Shown here: positions 55,860 to 64,000 of the stretch, in pieces
Layout: each line of letters starts with the position of its first letter
Numbering within the stretch: position 1 is the first letter of the stretch
Source: Verrucomicrobiia bacterium
GTDB taxonomy: Bacteria > Verrucomicrobiota > Verrucomicrobiia > Limisphaerales > UBA1100
Length of the DNA: 64,000 bases
NCBI GenBank assembly: GCA_014239365.1
Contig: JAAZZB010000031.1
Span: 44,587 to 108,586, forward strand
Direction: 5' to 3'
Position numbers and translations under genes: made by a program
Notes under the pieces: generated by a model
The model's database searches: none
What the model saw: the letters and a program-made list of their open reading frames with translations, nothing else
What the model was told of the DNA's origin: nothing

Positions 55860-58148
55860 TTAATTACCACTGCCGCCGCCTTGAAAGCGCTGCATCATTC
55901 GCCGCCGCGCGGCGTCGGCTTCGTCCTTGTTGATGCCGCCATCGCCGTCGGTGTCCAACGCGCTGAACTCACCCACAAACTGCCGCATCCGCTCTGGCAT
56001 TTTCGCGTATTCTTCTTCAGAAACTTTGCCGTCGCTATCGGTGTCCAAATCCATCAATGACCCGCTCCGACCGCCACCGCCGCCGCTGGGCCGATTGCCG
56101 CCACCTTCGCGACCGCCGCCGCCGCTAGGACGTTGGGAACGCAGTTCGGTATATTTTGCAAGTTGCTCTTTGGTGAGAAATTTTTCGAGGTCCGCCTGAA
56201 AATCCGTGCGCAATGTGCGCGCCGCGCTCCAATCACCACTCGAACGCATAGCAGCCATTTTATCGGCCATCTTTTTTGCAGCAGCAGCCCATTGGGTTTT
56301 CTGCTCGGCAGTGAGGCTGAGTTCGGCGGGCGGTTCACTGGAACGCCCGGAACTCCCGCCGGGCCGGCCCTTGCCTTGGCCTCCTTGGGTGGGCGGCGCT
56401 TTTTGGGCCGTGGTTGGGTTCGGTTCCACCGGCTTAGCGGGCTGAATGGTTTCGGGAAGATCTTCGAAAAAATCTTCGGCGTTAATTTGTTTGTAGCCGA
56501 AGAGGCCGCCGCCGACATTGAGCTCTTTGGCGTGCAATAGCGGGGCCTTAAGGATGACTTCACCCAATGCCAGGCCGCTGGTGATTTGAATGTGCGTCTG
56601 ATCGTAATAGCCGGTTTCCACGCGCACAGGCACGGGCTGATTTTTTTTGTTCATCTTGAAACACACCCGGCGGCCTTCGGTAGTGGTGACGACACTTTGG
56701 ATGGGCACCCGCAGGGTTTTGACTTTCTTGCCATCCACCGTGCGAATCTTAGGCAGGTTCGCCACAAAGATGCGGCAGGTGGCCGAGGCGCCGGGGCGAA
56801 TGTAGGAAGGCAGTGTATCGGAGATGGACACTTCGCATTTGAAAACTTTTTTATCACTGCCCCAGCGCTCGGCGGCGGCGGCCACGGGGGCCACGTAAGT
56901 AATCTCACCGCGGAAGGTGCGTTCGGCAATGGTGTCGATGCGGATTTGCACTTGCAAGCCGGGCTTCACCTGGTTAATGCGGCTCTCGTGAATCTTGAGT
57001 GTCACTTTCATTTTGGATAAATCCGGCAGATGAATAATGTCCTGTCCTTTGCGCAGGGTGGTGCCTTTTTCGATGATGCCGGAGGAGCCGCCATAGCGTG
57101 AGGATTCGCCCACGTGATACACCACCAACCCGCTGGCGGGGGCGAAGATGCGGCTCTTGTTCATCTGATCCTTCACCTCGGCGAGTTTTTCTGTCTCGAG
57201 CGAAAGTTTCTGCTTTTGGGTATCCACCTCTTCGGTGGCGGTGATCATATTATTGGTGGCGGTTTGCTCCACGGTGGTGAGCCCCAGCTCGGCCTGTTTG
57301 ATTTTGGAGTTATAATCCTGCTCCGATTTCGGGTACACAAACTTTTCATAAGCATCACTCTCACCCGCCAGCATCTTAATTTTGTGGCGGTACTCAGCCA
57401 CCTTTTGCTCCTCCTCGCGCAGAGACATTTTGGAGAGAAATTTCCGCTCCTCCAATTCCTTGAGCCATTTGAGCTTAGCCTCCGAAATGGAAACCTGATT
57501 GGAGAGGTTAGCCAATTGCCCGGCATAATCATCCCGCTTGAGCTGCGCGTCGCTGTCCTTGAATTTCTTGAGATCCAGCCGGGCAAAGTTCAGCATGATC
57601 TTCGCGTCATCAATATTTTGCTCGTTCTTGAGCTTTTGAATTTCCAGATCATTCTGCGATTTGGTCACGGAATTTTTCGCGGTACGCACCGAGATTTCCT
57701 GGCTGAGAATCCGATCCTTCAACGTTCCCGGATCCAGCTCCACCAATAAATCACCCGGAATATTAATGGTCTCATTGTTGGTGATCGCCTGTTCTAGATT
57801 TGGATTTACAGTGCGCAGATCCGCCTCCGACACCTTGTGCCGCGCGGCCAGCTTGGCGAGCGTGTCACCGGCTTCCGCCTGAACTTGGCGCGGCCCCTTC
57901 ACGTCGGAACCTTCATCCACAATGCTGACGATGGTGGAAGACCCATCCATTTCACTTTCCACCTTCACTGTATTTACCGCCACCAATTCGCCCCCTTCGG
58001 AAAAGGACACGATGAATTGTTCGTTCTCCACTTTCTCCGTGCCGTAGGTGCTGGAGATTTTCTCATTGTCGGAAAAATAATTACAGCCGGCCAAAGCCAA
58101 TGCAACGAGCGCGACGGCACTGACGGAAAATAAATGTGTGTGTTTCAT
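55860..58148 (-). CDS. HlyD/MacA-like membrane fusion lipoprotein with LysM-like domain and C-terminal EF-hand pair (adaptor A)
   Basis: LALAGC lipobox; LysM-like AEAGDTLAKLAARHKVSEADLRTVNPNLEQAITNNETINIPGDL; coiled coil; C-terminal DTDSDGKVSEEE and DTDGDGGINKDE. Confidence 0.88.
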   Translation of the reverse strand: MKHTHLFSVSAVALVALALAGCNYFSDNEKISSTYGTEKVENEQFIVSFSEGGELVAVNTVKVESEMDGSSTIVSIVDEGSDVKGPRQVQAEAGDTLAKLAARHKVSEADLRTVNPNLEQAITNNETINIPGDLLVELDPGTLKDRILSQEISVRTAKNSVTKSQNDLEIQKLKNEQNIDDAKIMLNFARLDLKKFKDSDAQLKRDDYAGQLANLSNQVSISEAKLKWLKELEERKFLSKMSLREEEQKVAEYRHKIKMLAGESDAYEKFVYPKSEQDYNSKIKQAELGLTTVEQTATNNMITATEEVDTQKQKLSLETEKLAEVKDQMNKSRIFAPASGLVVYHVGESSRYGGSSGIIEKGTTLRKGQDIIHLPDLSKMKVTLKIHESRINQVKPGLQVQIRIDTIAERTFRGEITYVAPVAAAAERWGSDKKVFKCEVSISDTLPSYIRPGASATCRIFVANLPKIRTVDGKKVKTLRVPIQSVVTTTEGRRVCFKMNKKNQPVPVRVETGYYDQTHIQITSGLALGEVILKAPLLHAKELNVGGGLFGYKQINAEDFFEDLPETIQPAKPVEPNPTTAQKAPPTQGGQGKGRPGGSSGRSSEPPAELSLTAEQKTQWAAAAKKMADKMAAMRSSGDWSAARTLRTDFQADLEKFLTKEQLAKYTELRSQRPSGGGGREGGGNRPSGGGGGRSGSLMDLDTDSDGKVSEEEYAKMPERMRQFVGEFSALDTDGDGGINKDEADAARRRMMQRFQGGGSGN

Positions 58149-58167
58149 AATGAGTTGGGGTTGATTG

Positions 58168-59898
58168 TTAATTTCCTAAAATTTGAGCGGGCGGCAGTAC
58201 AGGCACATCCTGTCCTGAACCCGGCGGCAGAGGCACGGCCGGCGCCACGCCCGGGACCGGCTGGGGCTTCACCCAAAACTCATCCAAACCCGTGTTGAGA
58301 ATGCCCGCGTTATTGAGCAGCTTCAAGCGTTGAGTATGAAAATTAATGAGCGATTTGGTGACATCATTGCGCGCCTTGGCCACGGCGGTTTGGGCTTCGA
58401 GAATGTCGCGGGGCGACACGCGTTCGCCCGCGAGCATATCCAGCCGCGCTTTTTCCTCTTCGCGCATGGCGACGATCAGCGCTTTTTGGTTGATGGTGTA
58501 GGTTTGTTGATTCTGCGATAGCGTGCGGACGTTGGTGCGAATCTCATCGCGCAAATCATCGAGCGTTTTCATTAGGCTGCGCAGTTGTTGCTCAAAGGTA
58601 ATGCGGCTTTTCCGATAGGCGTTGCGCTCGGTGTGTTTGTCCAGCGGAAGATCCAGCGAGAGGCCGATTTTGCCGGAGTAATCGCCGAAGTCGAATGAGT
58701 TGCGATTGTAAAACTGATCCTTCAGCGAGTAATCCGCCACCACCGCGAGGCTCGGAAGGAGGTCGTTGGCGGCAACTTCCACCTTGCGTTTTTTGTCCTC
58801 GAACTGGTCGATGTTATTCAAAATATCCAGCCGATTGGTGAGCGCGAGTTGGAAGCCGTGCTTGTCGTTCAATGGCACCGGGCGCAGGCCAAACTGTTTG
58901 AGGTTGCCCAGCTCGGAATCATCGAGCACCACGGTTTCGCCCAGCGGCAGGTTGAGTTGTTTTTTGAAATCATCCAGCAACGCCTGATACGATTCGATGG
59001 CGTTAATGTAGCTGACCTTCGAGGAGTATTCCTGACGCAACGCCTGATCCAATTCGAATTGGCTGATCAGCTCACCCTGCAATCGTAGTTCCTGTTCCTG
59101 CCGAAACCGGATGCGATTCAGGTACAACTGGTATTGCACGCGCACCTCATCTTTTTTCTGGAGCAACTGCAGATACTCCGCAATCCGATCAACGAGAAAG
59201 GTTTTTTGATAACGCGAAAACGTGCGGATGGAATACACCAAATTGCGTTCGGATTGGGTGAGCAGTTCCTCGGCAAACTTCGCGCCGGCGTCCTTTAGCA
59301 ACGGCTGCGTGAGCGCGAGGGTGATGTCCGGAATCTTGGGGCCGCCGCCATTAAAAAAAAGCGTGAGGTCATTGGCCAACGTGGCCGTGAGGGTGCCACC
59401 GGTTTTCAGCGCTTTGCTAAGAGTCAGGGTGGCGTCGGATTCGGTGGTGTTAATGTTGCTGCTGGAACGGTTTCGACTGAGGTCGAGATTCGCTTTGGTG
59501 GGTTTGAGCGCGAATTTGTGCCGCTCGCCCGTGAGCGACAACGCGGAGAGATATAGCGTCTCGCGTTGCAGCTGATAATCACGGCTGCTGTTCACCGCCA
59601 TCTCCAGCGCCTTGGGCAGCGTCAGCAAATTAGTGCCATCGGAAAAGCGGTTGAGGATAATCTCCACCGAAGGAATTTCGCCGGGCGCGCGCTTGGAATA
59701 GGGTGTCTCCACCGCAAACTCCGTCTCCGCGCCGAACAGCTGCTGATGCCGTAGATTGAGGATATCATACACCTCCTCATCGGCTGCATCATGATGTTCC
59801 GCCGCATTTTTGCAGCCGGCAAAGCCCAAGGTGAATACGGCACACACGGCAAAATTCCGGAGAAAATTGCCCGAACAGCTCTTTCGTTGTTTTATCAT
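58168..59898 (-). CDS. TolC-family outer membrane efflux lipoprotein (OMF A)
   Basis: VFTLGFAGC lipobox; LALTQPLLKDAGAKFAEELLTQSERNLVYSIRTFSRYQKTFLVDRIAEYLQLL. Confidence 0.88.
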   Translation of the reverse strand: MIKQRKSCSGNFLRNFAVCAVFTLGFAGCKNAAEHHDAADEEVYDILNLRHQQLFGAETEFAVETPYSKRAPGEIPSVEIILNRFSDGTNLLTLPKALEMAVNSSRDYQLQRETLYLSALSLTGERHKFALKPTKANLDLSRNRSSSNINTTESDATLTLSKALKTGGTLTATLANDLTLFFNGGGPKIPDITLALTQPLLKDAGAKFAEELLTQSERNLVYSIRTFSRYQKTFLVDRIAEYLQLLQKKDEVRVQYQLYLNRIRFRQEQELRLQGELISQFELDQALRQEYSSKVSYINAIESYQALLDDFKKQLNLPLGETVVLDDSELGNLKQFGLRPVPLNDKHGFQLALTNRLDILNNIDQFEDKKRKVEVAANDLLPSLAVVADYSLKDQFYNRNSFDFGDYSGKIGLSLDLPLDKHTERNAYRKSRITFEQQLRSLMKTLDDLRDEIRTNVRTLSQNQQTYTINQKALIVAMREEEKARLDMLAGERVSPRDILEAQTAVAKARNDVTKSLINFHTQRLKLLNNAGILNTGLDEFWVKPQPVPGVAPAVPLPPGSGQDVPVLPPAQILGN

Positions 59899-60220
59899 CA
59901 GAAAAAATCGCAACACACACACTCACTCAGCGCAAGATAGACGCACAAATCTCGGAAGTGTTTCAAACATACCGAGGGCATAATGCCTTTGCGGATAGCG
60001 CGGCACAACAGTTATTCACTATTCGGCCAAGTTGTTCACAACTTTAGCAGAACCGAAGCGATCCGCTTGACACGTGCTGTATGCTTCGCGCCCGTTTACC
60101 GAGGGTTTTGGCGATTTTACTAATTTGTGGAAAAATAATTTCACTTTTTTGAAAGAAAACTTAGTTGAAACGCGAATATATAGTAGAGCGTCTATGTTTA
60201 CTCTTTAGCAAAAGCACAAT

Positions 60221-61111
60221 ATGGCACTGAAATTTGGGAAGTATCGACTACACGACTGCGTAAATCAGGGTGGAATCACGGAAATTTGGCTCGCAACCGA
60301 CGAATACGAAAACGTCGTCGCCGTGCGCAGGCTGCGGCGGCGCGTGCTCAAGCAATCCAACGCACCCAAAATGTTTAAGGCCGGCCTCGGCGTGATGCGC
60401 AAGCTCGCGCTCCATCCCAACGTCGTCCGCTACATCAACCACGGCAAAGCCGATGGCCTGCCGTTTATGGTGTTGGAATTCATCCAAGGCGCGAACCTCA
60501 AGGAATTGCTCCTGCGCGACCACGATCATCTCGTGGACAACGTGGCCGATGTGATCATCCAAGCCGCCGACGGCATCAACCACCTACACGACCACGGCTG
60601 GATGCATCTGGATATCAAACCCGAAAACCTGATGATCTCGCTCAATGGTCACGTGAGTTTGTTGGATTTCGACACCGCGCAAAAAATTCCGCGCAAGCCC
60701 AAGAAATTTGCCCGCGCCTCCGGCACGCCCTCGTGCATGCCGCCCGAGCAGTTGAAGAATGAGAAAATCGATCAGCGCGCGGATATTTACGCCTTTGGTG
60801 CCACCATGTACGAACTGCTCACCCACCGCAAACCTTTCGGCGGCCACACGCCCGATGACGCGATCCGCAATCAGCTCGATGAAAATTTCCCCGTGAAGTC
60901 GCCCAGCCACATCAACCCCGATGTGCCCGCCGCACTCAGCCAGCTCATCCTCCGCTGCCTCGCCCATTCACCTGACCAGCGCTACCCGAACATGACCATT
61001 CTCAACGCCCAACTGCACACCATCCTCGGCGTGCAACAAGTGCCCATCATCCCCAACGGGCCCAACGGAATTCCGGAGGCAATGAGTGTGCCCGCAGCAA
61101 TTCCCGCTTGA
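60221..61111 (+). CDS. Serine/threonine protein kinase-like protein (atypical motifs)
   Basis: HPNVVRYINHGKADGLPFMVLEFIQGANLKELL; MHLDIKPENLMI; PSCMPPEQLKNEKIDQRADIYAFGATMYELLTHRKPF; AVRRL in place of AxK, DFD in place of DFG. Confidence 0.9.
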   Translation: MALKFGKYRLHDCVNQGGITEIWLATDEYENVVAVRRLRRRVLKQSNAPKMFKAGLGVMRKLALHPNVVRYINHGKADGLPFMVLEFIQGANLKELLLRDHDHLVDNVADVIIQAADGINHLHDHGWMHLDIKPENLMISLNGHVSLLDFDTAQKIPRKPKKFARASGTPSCMPPEQLKNEKIDQRADIYAFGATMYELLTHRKPFGGHTPDDAIRNQLDENFPVKSPSHINPDVPAALSQLILRCLAHSPDQRYPNMTILNAQLHTILGVQQVPIIPNGPNGIPEAMSVPAAIPA

Positions 61112-61125
61112 AGGAATCCGAAGGC

Positions 61126-62979
61126 TTAAACCGCCGATGAAGTAATCCCCTGCTTCCGCGCCATCGTAGCGAACGCGCCGTCGCGTTCCATCAACTCCGC
61201 GAAATTGCCCGACTCCACCACGCGTCCCGCATCCAGCACGATGATGCGATCCATCCCGCGCAAAGTCGAAAGCCGATGCGCCACGCACACCACCGTGCGG
61301 CCTTCTTCCAAGCGATCGATCGCGCCCTGCACCTCCGACTCCGCCTTGGAATCCAGCGACGCGGTGGCTTCATCCAAAATCAAAATCGGCGCTTGCCGCG
61401 CAAACGCCCGCGCAATGGCAATCCGCTGGCGTTGCCCGCCCGAAAGCCGCGTGCCCTGTTCGCCGAGGCTCGTGTCGTAACCCTCCGGCAAGCCCTCAAT
61501 AAACTCATGCGCATTCGCCGCCTTCGCTGCGGCAATGATGTCCTCCCGCGTGGCATCGAGCTTACCGCACGCAATGTTGTCCGCCACCGACTGATTAAAA
61601 ATCACAATCTCCTGACTCACCAACGCCATTTGCCCGCGGAGGGTTTCAAAAGATACCGCGGCAATATCAACCCCATCAATCGTGATGCGCCCTTTCGTTG
61701 GATCATAAAACCGCAGCAACAAACTCACCAACGTACTCTTGCCCGCGCCACTCTCGCCCACCACACCCAGCTTCGTGCCCTTCGGCAAATCCACCTCCAA
61801 CCCCCGCAGCACCGGCTCATCGCCGTAACTGAAATCCACTGCTTCAAACTTCAGCCCTTCGCGCAAGCGCGGCAACGCCTTGGGCTCCGTCACCTCCTCC
61901 ACCGAGGGGTTAGTGTCGAACGCCGTCTGCAACATCCCCACGCCCACCGAGGCCTCCTGATAATATGCATTGATGCCGCCGAGTTTTTTGATGGGTTGAT
62001 AAAGCATAATCATCCCCGTGAGAAAGCCCACCAATTCCGGCGCGGATTTCCCAGTCTTGAACACAAACAAAATAATCACGCCCGCGCCAAACATACTCAG
62101 CAACTCAATAACCGGATTTTGCAAGTGCCGCGCCTGCAACGATTTCATCCCCACCCGCGCCAGCTTTTGGTAAATCTCCGCAAACCGGCTTTGCTGCAAC
62201 CGCTCCAATCCGTAAGCCTTGATGGTGCGCATATTTGTGTACACCTCCACCATCAAACTATCCTGCTCCGTGCCCTTCGTGTAAGCCACCTTCGCCACAC
62301 GGCGCAGCTTGCGACCCACCAAAATAATTGGGATCGCACTCAACGGCGCAAACAAAATGCCAAACAACGCCAGCTGCCAATCCAGCAAAAACATCGCTAC
62401 CACGAGGCCGAGAATCGTAAACGGCTCCTTAATTGCATCGGCCACGCCATAAGTCAGACACTTGTGCAACGACCCCGCACCGCGATTGATCAGCATCGTG
62501 TGATCGCCAAGCTGCCTCGCGTGAAAATAATCCATCGAAAGCCCCTGGAGTTTTTGATGAGCATCAAGCTTGATATCGCGCACCGAATACTCACTCACCC
62601 ATCCCAAACAATACACGCTGGCATAACCAATCCCGCTTCGCAAAAAAACCAAGATAGGCAGAAACATCAATCCGCCAATAATCTGCTTCGTCTCCAGCGG
62701 CACACCCACGCGCGGCAGCCAGCCATCCGCCACCCCCTGCGCGCGCTTGTTCAAGTCGCTGAGCTTTTTCTCCCAAGCCCCCGGCACAGCGGCCGTTTGG
62801 GAAACGTCTATCGTAGACTCCACCGGCTCCAGCCGCTCAAAAAGTGTCTTAGTGCCCCAAACGAAAGTGGCGTTAAAAAGACCAAACGCCACGCCCAACA
62901 AAATGCCCAGCGCGAGTCGCCCCCAGTACCGCCGCACATACGGCCAGCCGAACTCAAAAATTTTCCGGATATTTTCCAC
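61126..62979 (-). CDS. ABC exporter, fused permease-ATPase (MsbA-like); GTG start assumed
   Basis: GVVGESGAGKSTLVSLLLRFYDPTKGRITIDGVD; TRLSGGQRQRIAIARAFARQAPILILDEATASLDSKAE; six-TM N-terminal half. Confidence 0.92.
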   Translation of the reverse strand: MENIRKIFEFGWPYVRRYWGRLALGILLGVAFGLFNATFVWGTKTLFERLEPVESTIDVSQTAAVPGAWEKKLSDLNKRAQGVADGWLPRVGVPLETKQIIGGLMFLPILVFLRSGIGYASVYCLGWVSEYSVRDIKLDAHQKLQGLSMDYFHARQLGDHTMLINRGAGSLHKCLTYGVADAIKEPFTILGLVVAMFLLDWQLALFGILFAPLSAIPIILVGRKLRRVAKVAYTKGTEQDSLMVEVYTNMRTIKAYGLERLQQSRFAEIYQKLARVGMKSLQARHLQNPVIELLSMFGAGVIILFVFKTGKSAPELVGFLTGMIMLYQPIKKLGGINAYYQEASVGVGMLQTAFDTNPSVEEVTEPKALPRLREGLKFEAVDFSYGDEPVLRGLEVDLPKGTKLGVVGESGAGKSTLVSLLLRFYDPTKGRITIDGVDIAAVSFETLRGQMALVSQEIVIFNQSVADNIACGKLDATREDIIAAAKAANAHEFIEGLPEGYDTSLGEQGTRLSGGQRQRIAIARAFARQAPILILDEATASLDSKAESEVQGAIDRLEEGRTVVCVAHRLSTLRGMDRIIVLDAGRVVESGNFAELMERDGAFATMARKQGITSSAV

Positions 62980-62999
62980 GCGCCCGCCTTGTAAGCCAC

Positions 63000-63761
63000 T
63001 CAATCCCGCGCGGCAATATTCATCTGCCGCAGCAACCGATATTTTAAGTTCACCTCCCGCGCATTGAGGCGGGCGATTTGCCAACCCTGCGCGCCATCTA
63101 AAAACCCGCCGCGAAATAAATAACCCCGCAGCCAGCGCACCGCCGCGTGAATGGGTCCATCGAGCCGATGAGCGGTGTGCCCTTCATCGTGCTTCATCTC
63201 CGCCCAAAGCCGCGCGTACGTTTCACAGCGCGCCCAGTGATCAGCAGCGTCGCTAAAGGAATGATGCTCCAGCTCGCCCTCGAGTTTCTGCGCCGTCCCA
63301 TCCAATTCCAACCGCTCGTGCACCTTGCCGCCGGCAAACTGGGCCTCGCCATTTTTGAACAACCGCACCAATCGATCCGGATACCAATCCCCCCGCCGAA
63401 TCCATTTGCCCTCATAAAAAACACAACGCGGAAAACTAAAACCCGTGATGCCATCCGGAAACCGCACCTCCTTCACCGAAAGCAACTCCGAAAACAAATC
63501 CGCCGACAACGCCTCATCCGCATCGAGGCTGAGAACCCAATCGTGACTCGCCAAACTCAACGCGTGATTTTTCTGTTTCACAAACCCCAACCAATCCTGA
63601 TGCACCCACCGCGCCCCAAACTCCCGCGCCACCCCCTCCGTGCCATCCGCACTCCCCGAATCCACCACAATAATTTCATCCACCACCAACGCCGCACTCG
63701 TAAGACACCGCCGCAAATTCGCCTCCTCATTCTTAGTAATAATACAAAGTGAAATTTTCAT
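63000..63761 (-). CDS. Family 2 glycosyltransferase (WaaE/KdtX-like)
   Basis: MKISLCIITKNEEANLRRCLTSAALVVDEIIVVDSGSADGTEGVAREFGARWVHQDWLGFVKQKNHAL...LSLDADEALS. Confidence 0.92.
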   Translation of the reverse strand: MKISLCIITKNEEANLRRCLTSAALVVDEIIVVDSGSADGTEGVAREFGARWVHQDWLGFVKQKNHALSLASHDWVLSLDADEALSADLFSELLSVKEVRFPDGITGFSFPRCVFYEGKWIRRGDWYPDRLVRLFKNGEAQFAGGKVHERLELDGTAQKLEGELEHHSFSDAADHWARCETYARLWAEMKHDEGHTAHRLDGPIHAAVRWLRGYLFRGGFLDGAQGWQIARLNAREVNLKYRLLRQMNIAARD

Positions 63762-64000
63762 CGAATTTCCGAGGCCCTTTCCGCCGCCGCCAATTCCAAT
63801 ACCGCCAAAGTTTCGCGCACATTGCGCTCCAAGCTCAAGTCCGCCTTTACTGGAACTGGCCGCGCATTGGGCCGAGCGCGCCAAAATCGAATCGCATCAA
63901 GGATGGCCCCGATGTCCGAAGGATCCTCTAACACCGTTCCGTTTATCCCCTCCTCAATCACCTCCGCCGCACCGTTGCAACCACTCGTCACCACCGGCAA
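63758..64000 (-). CDS. Glycosyltransferase (GT-B, GT1/GT4-like) C-terminal fragment; 5' end outside window
   Basis: PVVTSGCNGAAEVIEEGINGTVLEDPSDIGAILDAI typical of GT-B C-terminal domains; runs off the window edge. Confidence 0.78.
   Translation of the reverse strand: MPVVTSGCNGAAEVIEEGINGTVLEDPSDIGAILDAIRFWRARPNARPVPVKADLSLERNVRETLAVLELAAAERASEIR

Noticed and set aside
45511-59898. Interpretation of the array as an RND pump
   Set aside because: Adaptors are HlyD/MacA-like, but no RND permease is present; the inner-membrane components are MacB/FtsX-type with an ABC ATPase.
60068-60090. TTGACA with TATGCT as a promoter for the kinase
   Set aside because: Spacing between the hexamers is far too short; no convincing -35/-10 pair could be assigned by eye in 59899-60220.
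61276-62994. 572-aa plus-strand ORF antisense to the MsbA-like ABC exporter
   Set aside because: Opposite strand has full Walker A/B and signature motifs; this translation is compositionally typical of a shadow frame.

Overview
GC-rich 64 kb chromosomal window, most likely from a Verrucomicrobiota/PVC-group bacterium. This is inferred from paired DUF1549/DUF1553 (PSD1) plus DUF1501 genes, a ThuA/propeller PVC protein, H-X9-DG-type pseudopilin and DUF1080. It holds about 54 supportable CDSs. From left to right: the 3' end of a glycyl-tRNA synthetase; larB and larC; two PSD1/DUF1501 pairs; a PhoX-like gene; GntP permease; DUF2851; an HtrA-GldA/F/G-DUF4340 operon; a complete atpBEFHAGDC operon; HDOD and pentapeptide-repeat/K+ channel genes; MntR-like, zincin and cyclase genes; nrdR; HIT; a periplasmic sugar-degradation set; a nine-gene tripartite-efflux array; an atypical Ser/Thr kinase; an MsbA-like ABC exporter; and glycosyltransferases. 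The best candidate for an undescribed system is the array at 45.5-59.9 kb: three MacB-like permeases, three membrane-fusion adaptors, two lipoprotein TolC-like OMFs and a single ABC ATPase. Every adaptor carries a LysM-like domain inserted between its lipoyl half and its coiled-coil hairpin, and one adaptor also ends in two EF-hands. The intergenic DNA is rich in inverted doublets of hairpins (REPIN-like, several with GTAG heads), including one nested inside another, and in 7-nt-periodic repeats. Two such 7-nt repeats sit in frame inside coding genes, one of them at the LarC1/LarC2 hinge beside an A_AAA_AAC slippery heptamer. No tRNA, rRNA, CRISPR array or transposase was recognised. All family calls are by eye; no searches were run.
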